Of a DNA stretch of 64,000 nt, positions 1 through 8,028 are shown in pieces. The stretch lies in assembly GCA_964499285.1 (NCBI GenBank), contig CAZCLA010000010.1:26695-90694 (forward strand). The letters are read 5' to 3'. The notes under the pieces are model-generated. The model made no database searches and was not told the DNA's origin. It saw nothing but the letters and a program-made list of their open reading frames with translations. The stretch is from JAGFIY01 sp964499285 (lineage in GTDB: Bacteria > Bacteroidota > Ignavibacteria > Ignavibacteriales > Melioribacteraceae). How positions within the stretch are numbered: position 1 is the first letter of the stretch; every line of letters starts with the position of its first letter. Position numbers and translations under genes: made by a program.

Positions 1-768
1 GCAAAATTTTTGGAAAGACGAATGCAGTTTAAGAAGGATTTGAGAAGTGCTCTTATAACTCCTTTAATTACTCTATTTGTCCTCTTTTTAGCCGTGCTGT
101 TCTATGTCGGTTACATTTTCCCAGAAACAGCAAAACTTTTTATCAAGTTCGGAATAGAACTTCCACCTATGACGGCAGCAACACTAGCATTTAGTGACTT
201 TCTTTTAAATAATGCACTTCTGGTAACATTTTTTACCGTAGCTCCGCCAATTGCACTTTGGCAATTTGCCAGGACTAAAAAAGGGAAATTTATTGTCGAT
301 AGGATAATGATAAAAATTCCGATAGTAGGTTCTCTCATTCATAAAACTCTAATTGAGGTTTTTTGCAGAGTTTTCTATACATTGTACAGTGGATCTGCAG
401 AAAGTATAGAACCGATTAGAATAGCTGCGGAAGCTACTGACAATAAATATTTTGAACATCAGATTAAAACGGTGGCAATTCCATTGATGATTAAAAAAGG
501 TATCGGTGTTACAGATGCGTTCGAAGCAACAGGTGTTTTTACGGATACTGCAATTTCAAGATTCCATTCCGGCGAAGAGACCGGAACTATAAAAAACACA
601 GCACAGCAATTGGCAAATTATTATGAAAGTGAAACAGTGTTCCGATTGAAAAATATTATCGAGTTAGTCCAGGTTTTTATCGCTATGATAATCATGATTG
701 TGATGATTGCTCTTACTTTGGTTTCTGCTGAAACAGCAACAATTAATCCGAAAACACCAACTATGTAA
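1..768 (+). CDS. pilC: Type IV pilus / type II secretion platform protein (PilC/GspF family), 5' partial
   Basis: Inner-membrane platform protein that couples the cytoplasmic ATPases to pilin assembly. The frame is open to the window edge, so only the C-terminal 255 residues are visible and the true start lies upstream. Hydrophobic segments are seen near residues 17-40, 68-88 and 218-245. Between the last two lies a cytoplasmic T2SSF helical domain (about 105-215) with the family's glycine/glutamate signature, seen as SGEETGTI. The PilB-type ATPase starts 7 nt after the stop, so this is the first visible gene of the pilus operon. PilC of type IV pili and GspF of type II secretion cannot be told apart from this part alone; the PilM/N/O-like neighbours favour a pilus-type machine. 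Confidence 0.88.
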   Translation, partial: AKFLERRMQFKKDLRSALITPLITLFVLFLAVLFYVGYIFPETAKLFIKFGIELPPMTAATLAFSDFLLNNALLVTFFTVAPPIALWQFARTKKGKFIVDRIMIKIPIVGSLIHKTLIEVFCRVFYTLYSGSAESIEPIRIAAEATDNKYFEHQIKTVAIPLMIKKGIGVTDAFEATGVFTDTAISRFHSGEETGTIKNTAQQLANYYESETVFRLKNIIELVQVFIAMIIMIVMIALTLVSAETATINPKTPTM

Positions 769-775
769 TAATGAG

Positions 776-2572
776 ATGGTTATGATTGATTCTCAACTTG
801 AAATGACCGATAAAATCGGTTACTTGCTGCTGAAGAAAGGAATTATAGATGCAAAAATTCTTGAAGAATCCTTAAAAGCAAAACAGCAAGATCAAGGAAA
901 ACTTAAAAGAAATTTAGCTCAAATTCTGGTGCAGGAATTTAAGTTTGATCACGATACAATTTTCAGAGAAGTTGCTGTTCTCTATGCATTCAAAGAACTC
1001 AATATTCACATAGATGAACTTACGGATGAAAGAATTGCCGCAATTAGAAGATTAATGAATTCCCGCGGCGAAGAAATAAAAAAAACACTTATCGAACATC
1101 AAGTTATTCCTTATAAATACGATGACCGGCAAAGAGATAAATTAATTTTAGCTGCGGTTGATCCTACAGATAGAACGCTCACCAAAATTGCATATTCACT
1201 GGATGCAAAAAAATATGAAATAAATTATCTAAGAAAAAAAGATTACGATAAACTGATAGAAATCATCCTTCCGCCCGAAAACGTATTTCTGAAAATGATT
1301 GAAGAATCGGACGAAGAAATTCATCTCGAAGCTGAAGAATCTATGGTTGATGAAGAGCAGCTTGATGCAGAAATAAATAAAAGCGCGCTTATAAATTTGA
1401 TTGAAGCTGCTTTAGTTGAGGGTGTGAGAAAAGGCGTAAGTGATTTACACATTGTTCCAAAAAGCGGAAATAAAACGGAAATCCATTTTAGAGTTGATGG
1501 TAAACTTACGCTTTGGCATACTCAGGAAAATACGCTCCCGGAAGCGGTAATGGCTGTGGTAAAAGACAGGGCAAAAGGTTTGGACAGATTCGAACGAGAG
1601 CGTGCTCAAGACGGATTTATACAACGTGAAGTTGACGGTACCGTAATTCGTTTCAGAGTTTCTGTACTGCCAATGGTTGGAACAGAACTTAAAAATAAGT
1701 TTGAAACAATTGTTATAAGAATTCTTGACGATAGAAAAGTTATAAAAGACCTGGAAAAATTAGGCTTAACCGGATATGCTAAAAAAGTGTTCGCTAAAGC
1801 TATCAAGCAGCCACAGGGAATGGTTATCCTAACGGGGCCGACGGGAAGTGGTAAAAGTACAACTCTTGTTGCGGCACTTTATCAAGTTATCACACCTCAG
1901 GTAAATGTTCTTACGGTTGAAGATCCCGTTGAATATGTAATCGAGGGCGCCCGTCAGCTAAAGATTGGCTTTAAAATGAATTTCGAACAAGCGATCCGTG
2001 CAATTCTTCGTCATGACCCTGATATTGTGCTTGTTGGCGAGATGCGTGATAAGGAGACGGCAGAAACAGCAATTAAACTTGCAAATACGGGACACCTTAC
2101 GTTTTCAACTCTTCACACAAATGATGCACCCAGCGCGGTTGCACGTCTATATAAGATGGGAATTGAGCCTTTCCTTATAGCATATGCCATTAACGTAATT
2201 GTTGCTCAAAGATTGATCAGAAAACTTTGCCCCAAATGCAAAAAAAGAGTAAAGGATTTTGACGATGAATTTATGATTTCTGCCGGTTTGAAGATTGAAG
2301 AGTGGAGAGATGCAGAAATATTTGAGGCAGTTGGTTGTGATTTTTGTAATCACACAGGTTATAAAGGCAGAATGGCAATTCACGAAGCACTCTATTTTAC
2401 AAAAGCGGTTCGTGAATTAATTGTTAAATCTGGCGAAGAAGTCGATGAAGAAGCTGTTAGGCTTCAATCGAAAAAAGACGGAACACTTAGTTTGAGAGAA
2501 TCGGGTTTGGAGAAAGTAAGACTCGGTTTAACTTCTCTGCAGGAAGTGATTGCCGGCACGATGGATGAATAA
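776..2572 (+). CDS. pilB: Type IV pilus assembly ATPase, PilB/GspE family
   Basis: Hexameric secretion ATPase that powers pilus extension at the inner membrane. It has an MshEN/T2SSE_N-type N-terminal domain (about residues 10-150), a PAS-like N2 region, and the ATPase core. Walker A is GPTGSGKST at about 354-362, followed by the Walker B stretch DPDIVLVGEMRD near 412. The zinc-binding tetracysteine module is present (CPKC near 485 and CDFC near 521); it is typical of PilB/GspE and absent from PilT. The ATG at 776 begins MVMIDSQLEM; an in-frame ATG two codons later is equally possible. A longer reading back to 707 would overlap the platform gene by 60 nt and adds a sequence unlike the family. 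Predicted length is 598 residues, normal for PilB. Confidence 0.93.
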   Translation: MVMIDSQLEMTDKIGYLLLKKGIIDAKILEESLKAKQQDQGKLKRNLAQILVQEFKFDHDTIFREVAVLYAFKELNIHIDELTDERIAAIRRLMNSRGEEIKKTLIEHQVIPYKYDDRQRDKLILAAVDPTDRTLTKIAYSLDAKKYEINYLRKKDYDKLIEIILPPENVFLKMIEESDEEIHLEAEESMVDEEQLDAEINKSALINLIEAALVEGVRKGVSDLHIVPKSGNKTEIHFRVDGKLTLWHTQENTLPEAVMAVVKDRAKGLDRFERERAQDGFIQREVDGTVIRFRVSVLPMVGTELKNKFETIVIRILDDRKVIKDLEKLGLTGYAKKVFAKAIKQPQGMVILTGPTGSGKSTTLVAALYQVITPQVNVLTVEDPVEYVIEGARQLKIGFKMNFEQAIRAILRHDPDIVLVGEMRDKETAETAIKLANTGHLTFSTLHTNDAPSAVARLYKMGIEPFLIAYAINVIVAQRLIRKLCPKCKKRVKDFDDEFMISAGLKIEEWRDAEIFEAVGCDFCNHTGYKGRMAIHEALYFTKAVRELIVKSGEEVDEEAVRLQSKKDGTLSLRESGLEKVRLGLTSLQEVIAGTMDE

Positions 2573-2647
2573 CTTTTGCTAAATATTTTTAAATTATATC
2601 CGATAATCTAAACAGAAAAGACAATTTACCGATAAGGCAACTGATTT

Positions 2648-3874
2648 ATGATCGAACGTGTAAAACAAATACTTTCGGATTTTGCGTCAAGAATTCCTCC
2701 TACTGTTATTGGTCCGGAAAAAGTCAATTTCATAATTGAGCATATTAAGGAAATTGATGATGATTCAAAACTTACGTTGATCAAGTTTATGAATCATATA
2801 CTTTCTTTGATGGTAGAACGGAATGCATCTGACGTGGAAATCGGAGGGCACGGAACCGATCAGTATGTATGGTTTAGGATTTTCGGTGAAAAAGCGAGAG
2901 TTAAGGATCTGCCTAAATTAACGCCGGACGAAGCTACTACATTTATTATAAGCATGCTGAACCTTAATCAGTGTAAACATCTTTGGGTGGGAAGAAATCT
3001 CGATTTCAGCTATACTTTCCGTTACGAAAAATTAAACAAAGACATTAGATTTAGAGCGGATGCATATTTTGATCTCGATTCTATAGCACTTAATATGCGA
3101 TCAATTTCTGCTTCTACAAGACCCATAGAATCACTCGGGTTTCATCCAAATGCAGTCAAAACAATGAGCCATAATTATATAAAGTTCGGGCTTTCGCTCG
3201 TAACAGGAATAACCGGCTCAGGTAAATCCACCACTCTAGATTCTATAATAGATTTTCACAACAAGTTTGATCCTGCTCATATAGTTATTATCGCATCACC
3301 GATTGAGTATGTTCACAAATCAAACGTATCAATTATAAGGCATCGCGAAGTAGGAAGAGATGTTTTATCCTTCAAAGAGGGTGTGGTTCAGGCATTGCGT
3401 CAAGATCCTGACATAATCGTAATCGGTGAGATGAGAGATCCAGATACAATTCTAGCTGCTCTGGAAGTAACAGATACCGGTCATAAAGTATTTTCTACAC
3501 TCCACACTTCATCTGCCGTGGAATCGATAGATAGAATTATTGCAGAAGTTAATCCTGTTGAACAGGAACGTGTCAGAAACAGATTGGCTGACGTATTGGT
3601 TTCTGTGGTTTCTCAAAAACTAGTACCAAGCCTTGATGGTAAACGTGTTTTGGCAAAGGAGGTTCTTTTAGTTACTCCTAGTGTAAAAGCTGCAATAAAA
3701 AACAACAATACAAGCGAAATTTACATGATGATAAATCAAGCAGGTCCTCAAGGAATGGTTACCATGGAACAGGATTTGCTTAGATTGTTTAAGGAAAGGA
3801 TTGTCTCGAGAGATAATGCTATTGCATATTCGAACAATAAAACAAGAATGTTACAATTACTGAAGGGCGTTTAG
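2648..3874 (+). CDS. PilT/PilU-like type II/IV secretion ATPase
   Basis: Second P-loop ATPase of the operon. The N-terminal PAS-like half reads MVERNASDVEIGGHG, as in PilT proteins. Walker A GITGSGKST lies near residue 188, and the Walker B/His-box region QDPDIIVIGEMRD lies near 255-266. It lacks the PilB zinc cysteines and the MshEN domain. At 408 residues it is a little longer than usual PilT (about 345-370). The RNRLADVLVSVVSQKLVP stretch matches the PilT C-terminal region. By family knowledge it would power pilus retraction; that role here is inference. It begins 75 nt after the PilB-type gene and ends 3 nt before the next gene, so it is co-transcribed. Confidence 0.85.
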   Translation: MIERVKQILSDFASRIPPTVIGPEKVNFIIEHIKEIDDDSKLTLIKFMNHILSLMVERNASDVEIGGHGTDQYVWFRIFGEKARVKDLPKLTPDEATTFIISMLNLNQCKHLWVGRNLDFSYTFRYEKLNKDIRFRADAYFDLDSIALNMRSISASTRPIESLGFHPNAVKTMSHNYIKFGLSLVTGITGSGKSTTLDSIIDFHNKFDPAHIVIIASPIEYVHKSNVSIIRHREVGRDVLSFKEGVVQALRQDPDIIVIGEMRDPDTILAALEVTDTGHKVFSTLHTSSAVESIDRIIAEVNPVEQERVRNRLADVLVSVVSQKLVPSLDGKRVLAKEVLLVTPSVKAAIKNNNTSEIYMMINQAGPQGMVTMEQDLLRLFKERIVSRDNAIAYSNNKTRMLQLLKGV

Positions 3875-3877
3875 TGA

Positions 3878-5443
3878 ATGAAGCCGCTTGTTAGTGTATA
3901 TTGCGAAGGAACCGAAGTTAAGCTTGCTCTCCTTTCTATGGAGAAAGGCACAATAAAGATTCACAATGTACTTTCGGTTTCCTCTTTAGAATCTGTCAAA
4001 ACCGGCACATCTCTTCCAACAGAAGCCGATGAATTCAGTATGGAAGATATGGGTTCTGAAATTTCGCTGGATGATGATTCTTCAATCTCATCCGGTTCTT
4101 CAGGAAATGTAGATTCCTCAGATTTCGGAACTATCTCCACTCTATTTACTGATCTTAAATTAGGACAAACAGAATTTCTTCCTATTGTTACAGATCCTAC
4201 GTTAAACTATCATATTTACGAAGGACCTCTCGAAAACGATAAATCAAAACAGCTTGAAGCAATTGTTAATGAAATAAGAGAATCCAAAGGTACAATAGTT
4301 CAAAAGGATCATATAGATTGTATTGATTTTAATGCAAATTCGAAGCTGGCAGTTTTTATTGAAGGAAATATTCCATGCGTCGAGATGATCAATGCTTTAG
4401 CAGAATATAACGGAAAAAGATATTTCAAAATCCCAACGATAAAAAGTGCCGAAATTTCTCTTGCATATTATGTTTCGAAGACGACCAAATTTTTTCCTGA
4501 AGATTATTCTTTAATTATTTATACGGGTAAGGAATACAGCAAACTGATATTTCTTGAAGGACAGAACATCAAGCATATCGGTTCGACTTTGGATATTGGT
4601 ACAAAAAATCTTCAAACATACGATGTTTACTTCTCTAAAATTCTGCTTGAAATGGAAAACGGTGGAATACCGAGGCTGGATAATGTTGTTCTCTGCGGGG
4701 AAGACAACAGCGAAAATTTAATTCTTTCTTTTTACGGCACATTTCCCGAAGCTAATGTAAGCGAGTTAAAGTTTGATTTAATAAATCAGGAAGCCCTTGC
4801 TGAAGATGATCGGGAATTAATTTCATCATTTGCAATTCCTATAGCTGGCGCAATAGATTATTGGGATCAACAAAATAAAATTCATACGGGAATTGATATT
4901 CTTCCCGATTACATCAAAGAAAATCAAAAATTCTTTCAGTTCGGATGGCATAGTTATGCTATGCTTCCGATTCTCTTTGCTGTCACATTTTTTTTCACGT
5001 TGCAAATACTTAACAACGTCAAGGAGATAGACGAACTCGATCTTGAAATTGGCAGGTTGAAAAACCTCGAGTCTCAAAACCAAATGATTATCGATCAGAT
5101 GGGACCGTTATCCGATAAAATAGCAAACTTCGATAATACTCAAGGTATTCTCGATAGTGCAGCAGTTGGCACAGAAATTTATTGGCAGATGCTTGAAAAA
5201 GTTTCCGATTTTATCGAAAGAAGAAGAAATTTCTGGATTACGAAAATGGGATCCACTCCGGAAAACACCATAAACTTAACCGGATATTCGTTATCAAGAA
5301 GTGTATTGACGGAATTTGCGGATTATAATAATTCTTCGCTTTTACGTAGCGTTCTTTATGATCCGCTTAAAGAACAAAATGCTTTTCAGTTTGTGCTAGA
5401 CTTCAATTTAGAAAATGATTCGGCAGATGTAAATGGACCGTAA
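3878..5443 (+). CDS. Fused PilM-PilN-like pilus assembly protein
   Basis: A 521-residue protein with a long cytoplasmic part (about 1-350) resembling the actin-like fold of PilM/GspL, one membrane span near 360-380 (MLPILFAVTFFFTLQIL), a short coiled coil (about 382-415), and a C-terminal ferredoxin-like PilN domain (about 430-520). The stretch RRRNFWITKMGSTPENTINL followed by LTGYSLSRSVLTEFADY is characteristic of fimbrial assembly PilN. In most pilus operons PilM and PilN are separate; here the order cytoplasmic domain, TM, periplasmic domain is that of GspL. A serine-rich acidic insert sits at about 55-90. It overlaps the next gene by 11 nt, suggesting translational coupling. The N-terminal assignment rests on context and layout more than on motifs. 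Confidence 0.72.
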   Translation: MKPLVSVYCEGTEVKLALLSMEKGTIKIHNVLSVSSLESVKTGTSLPTEADEFSMEDMGSEISLDDDSSISSGSSGNVDSSDFGTISTLFTDLKLGQTEFLPIVTDPTLNYHIYEGPLENDKSKQLEAIVNEIRESKGTIVQKDHIDCIDFNANSKLAVFIEGNIPCVEMINALAEYNGKRYFKIPTIKSAEISLAYYVSKTTKFFPEDYSLIIYTGKEYSKLIFLEGQNIKHIGSTLDIGTKNLQTYDVYFSKILLEMENGGIPRLDNVVLCGEDNSENLILSFYGTFPEANVSELKFDLINQEALAEDDRELISSFAIPIAGAIDYWDQQNKIHTGIDILPDYIKENQKFFQFGWHSYAMLPILFAVTFFFTLQILNNVKEIDELDLEIGRLKNLESQNQMIIDQMGPLSDKIANFDNTQGILDSAAVGTEIYWQMLEKVSDFIERRRNFWITKMGSTPENTINLTGYSLSRSVLTEFADYNNSSLLRSVLYDPLKEQNAFQFVLDFNLENDSADVNGP

Positions 5444-6320
5444 ACTTAAAAATACAATCATACTAATTGTCATTTTATTGGGCATCATAATCGTTGGAAG
5501 TATTTATACTTTCTGGATTCAATCCGGATCGATTGAAGAAAGAAAGAAAACAGTCAATGATTTGAGCCTAAATGCATTTGACACTGAAGATTTGTCGCTT
5601 CAGTTGGAAGGATTGCAGTTAAGAGAACAGGAGATGGATTCAATTCTCTCGTTACGGAAATTTAATATTCCGGTAAATTTAAAGCAGTCTCGTTTCTTCG
5701 ATTTTGTAAACACTATTAATTATTCATTTCTTCCATATTCGTACGTAAATATAGAATATATAGATCAACAAGAGTTACAGCACTATAGTTTTTATACCTA
5801 CAGACTTACCGGTGTTGCTGACTTTAATGACATTTATAAACTTATTTATGCTATCGAACAGAGTAAAGAACTTAAGAAGATTACTGGAATTAGTTTTTCT
5901 AACTTTGTGAAAGTTGATGATGATGGTGAACCGTATTTTTTGGTTGATTTCAACATGACTGTTTCGGTTTACTTTTCCTATAACAATTTCTTTGCACCAA
6001 AAAAACTTGTTGAGAATAAATTGACTCCAAATCCATTGTACAACATATTTTATCCTCTAATTAGGAATGAAATACCTCCGAATAGAGATAACCTTCTTGA
6101 TGTCCAAGCAGCTTCGCTTCTGGCTTTAATACCGGATGGTGCATTCCTCTCGGATGATAAAGGAAATACATTCCTTCTTTGGGAAGGAGATAAGGTTTAT
6201 TTGGGTTATTTAACCGAGATCAATTATCAGACAAGTACCGTTCGCTTTGTGTTAAACAAAGGCGGAATTATCGAAAAATTAACATTGTCTTTAGAAAATG
6301 AAAATAAATCGAGTGAATAA
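5433..6320 (+). CDS. PilO-like pilus assembly protein with PilP-like C-terminal domain
   Basis: Bitopic inner-membrane protein of 295 residues. The short cytoplasmic tail MDRKLK is followed by one span at about 7-28, a coiled-coil/PilO-like periplasmic part (about 30-200), and a separate tail at about 220-290. The tail runs LIPDGAFLSDDKGNTFLLW then GDKVYLGYLTEI and resembles the PilP beta-domain that docks the inner-membrane complex onto the secretin. No separate pilP gene is present, so this looks like PilO and PilP joined. The ATG lies inside the end of the upstream gene (11-nt overlap) and the stop is one base before the secretin start, so PilMN, PilOP and secretin are made together. The PilP part is inferred from shape and position. 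Confidence 0.66.
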   Translation: MDRKLKNTIILIVILLGIIIVGSIYTFWIQSGSIEERKKTVNDLSLNAFDTEDLSLQLEGLQLREQEMDSILSLRKFNIPVNLKQSRFFDFVNTINYSFLPYSYVNIEYIDQQELQHYSFYTYRLTGVADFNDIYKLIYAIEQSKELKKITGISFSNFVKVDDDGEPYFLVDFNMTVSVYFSYNNFFAPKKLVENKLTPNPLYNIFYPLIRNEIPPNRDNLLDVQAASLLALIPDGAFLSDDKGNTFLLWEGDKVYLGYLTEINYQTSTVRFVLNKGGIIEKLTLSLENENKSSE

Positions 6321-6321
6321 A

Positions 6322-7614
6322 ATGAAACGACTAACTACATTTTCGATTATAATTTTTTTATTAGCCGGCATTTTGAATGCTCAGGTTAATCTCGAAAGAG
6401 AATTAACCGATTATAAAAATCCCGAGGAACTTGTAAGTCTGTCGGAATCCATTCCATTCAAACAAGCTATTGAAGTACTCAGCACTGTAAGTGAAAAATT
6501 GACGGGGAAAAAAGTTGTATCGACCTCATCATTTGAAGGACCTATCGGTATCGAGATCAAGAATATTCCTTATTGGAAAGCTATTATTATTATTGCTCAG
6601 TACAATTCACTCATCTTTGAAGAGCGTGCAAACGTTATAGTTATTAAGGATAAAGATGATCCGACTAAAGATTATCCTGAAGATGTGTATGCCCCGGTTA
6701 ACGAAAGAGAAGTAAAAATTTCTGCACTTCTGTTCGAAGCCAATGTACAGGAAATGAGAGAAATGGGTATTAACTGGGAATTGATACTTCAACAGAATGG
6801 TTTAACTATTGGCGGCGATCTGTTAACATTCAGTGACGAAAGTCAACAACAGCAAGAAGGACAGAGCCAAGCAAATGTAATCAAATCACCGGATTTCAAT
6901 CTTACAACCGAATCTGAATTTACGATGGGAGATTTTACTGGCAATGCAACTGCATTATTTAAATTTTTTGAAACGAACAACCTTGGTGAAATAGTCAGCC
7001 GCCCTAATGTAACTGTAAGAAACAAAAAAGTTGGCAGGATCCAAATCGGAGCTGACATTTCGATTAAACAGAGGGATTTTGCGGGCAATGTCATTGATGT
7101 GTTTTATCCAACCGGAACAATTATAGAGGTTACACCTTACATCTATGAAGAGGACGGACTTACTTACGTACTTCTTCAGTTAAAAGTTGAGAGAAGCAGC
7201 GCTTCAGTAGATGCGCTTTCAACTCAGATCAACAAAACCGTCGCTTCAACTGAAGTACTTATGCTTGACGGTGAACAGACTGTAATCGGCGGACTTTTGG
7301 TAAACGAATCCACAAATGTACGTCGAGGAATTCCATTTCTTAAAGATCTCCCTTGGTGGGTGCTGGGAATCAGATACTTAACTGGTTATGACCAGGAACA
7401 AATTGTTCAAAAAGAAGTTATTATTCTGATTGAGGCCGAACTGATGAAACCGCTTAAAGAGAGGATAGAAGACCTTAAAAACAATAAATTGGTCGATCAT
7501 AGAAACGAGAATCTTGATGCACTCGAAAATTTAAATAAATCTAATCGAGAATTTAGAGAAGCAAACAAGGAGAGAATTAAGAAACTTCTTAATCTTGATA
7601 AAGACGAAGAATAA
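6322..7614 (+). CDS. Short outer-membrane secretin (PilQ/GspD family)
   Basis: Outer-membrane channel through which the pilus or substrate exits. The start chosen is the ATG opening MKRLTTFSIIIFLLAGILNA, a normal signal peptide; an in-frame ATG 24 nt upstream adds only MKINRVNK. After a single STN/N0-like domain (about 40-120, with VSTSSFEGPIGIEIKNIPYW) the secretin domain follows (about 125-385). Its conserved parts include VSRPNVTVRNKK, then TGTIIEVTPYI, VASTEVLMLDGEQTVIGGL and the final GIPFLKDLPWW. About 430 residues is short for PilQ or GspD because the repeated N1-N3/AMIN domains are missing. The charged C-terminal tail (390-430) may be coiled coil. It directly follows the PilO/P gene. 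Confidence 0.86.
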   Translation: MKRLTTFSIIIFLLAGILNAQVNLERELTDYKNPEELVSLSESIPFKQAIEVLSTVSEKLTGKKVVSTSSFEGPIGIEIKNIPYWKAIIIIAQYNSLIFEERANVIVIKDKDDPTKDYPEDVYAPVNEREVKISALLFEANVQEMREMGINWELILQQNGLTIGGDLLTFSDESQQQQEGQSQANVIKSPDFNLTTESEFTMGDFTGNATALFKFFETNNLGEIVSRPNVTVRNKKVGRIQIGADISIKQRDFAGNVIDVFYPTGTIIEVTPYIYEEDGLTYVLLQLKVERSSASVDALSTQINKTVASTEVLMLDGEQTVIGGLLVNESTNVRRGIPFLKDLPWWVLGIRYLTGYDQEQIVQKEVIILIEAELMKPLKERIEDLKNNKLVDHRNENLDALENLNKSNREFREANKERIKKLLNLDKDEE

Positions 7615-7650
7615 ATACTGAGCTGAATCATAAACAAATAGAAAATTATT

Positions 7651-8028
7651 ATGGATTCAATACTTGTAGTTGATGACGATATAAATTTGGGAAATGCCCT
7701 TTCACAGGAACTTTCAGAAATAGGTTATGCGACTAAGTACGTTGATAATGCTGATGATGCTCTTTTATTTTTAGAATCCGGAAATCCTGTTGATCTTATT
7801 CTTCTTGACTTAAAAATGCCCGATAAAGATGGATTTTATGTTCTTAAACAAATCAAAGAGAAAAATATTAATGTGAAAGTGGTTGTTCTTACTGCATATG
7901 CCGACGTTAAAAGTGCAATAGATTCAGCAAGGCTGGGGGCTTCTGATTTTATCAGCAAGCCGTACGATTTGGATGAGCTTATCATTACGATTCGTAAGGT
8001 TTTGCAAAAAGAAGAATATGAAGATTAA
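7651..8028 (+). CDS. Single-domain response regulator (receiver only)
   Basis: A 125-residue CheY-like receiver with no output domain. The acidic pocket is VVDDD (residues 6-10), the phospho-acceptor D53 lies in LILLDLKMP, and T81 and K103 (in ISKPYD) complete the site. It lies 36 nt downstream of the secretin, so it may be read with the pilus operon. It overlaps the next gene, a hybrid kinase, by 11 nt. Its likely role is a phosphorelay shuttle or a CheY-like effector of the pilus machine; the partner is inferred from position only. The SKPYDLDELI sequence is typical of NtrC-type receivers. Confidence 0.88.
   Translation: MDSILVVDDDINLGNALSQELSEIGYATKYVDNADDALLFLESGNPVDLILLDLKMPDKDGFYVLKQIKEKNINVKVVVLTAYADVKSAIDSARLGASDFISKPYDLDELIITIRKVLQKEEYED

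Noticed and set aside
707..775. Longer N-terminus for the PilB-type ATPase
   Set aside because: The extra 23 residues overlap the platform protein gene and do not resemble the family; the ATG at 776 fits better.
5160..5190. TTGGCACAG resembling a sigma-54 -24 element
   Set aside because: No matching -12 GC element at the correct spacing and it lies inside the PilM-PilN-like coding sequence.
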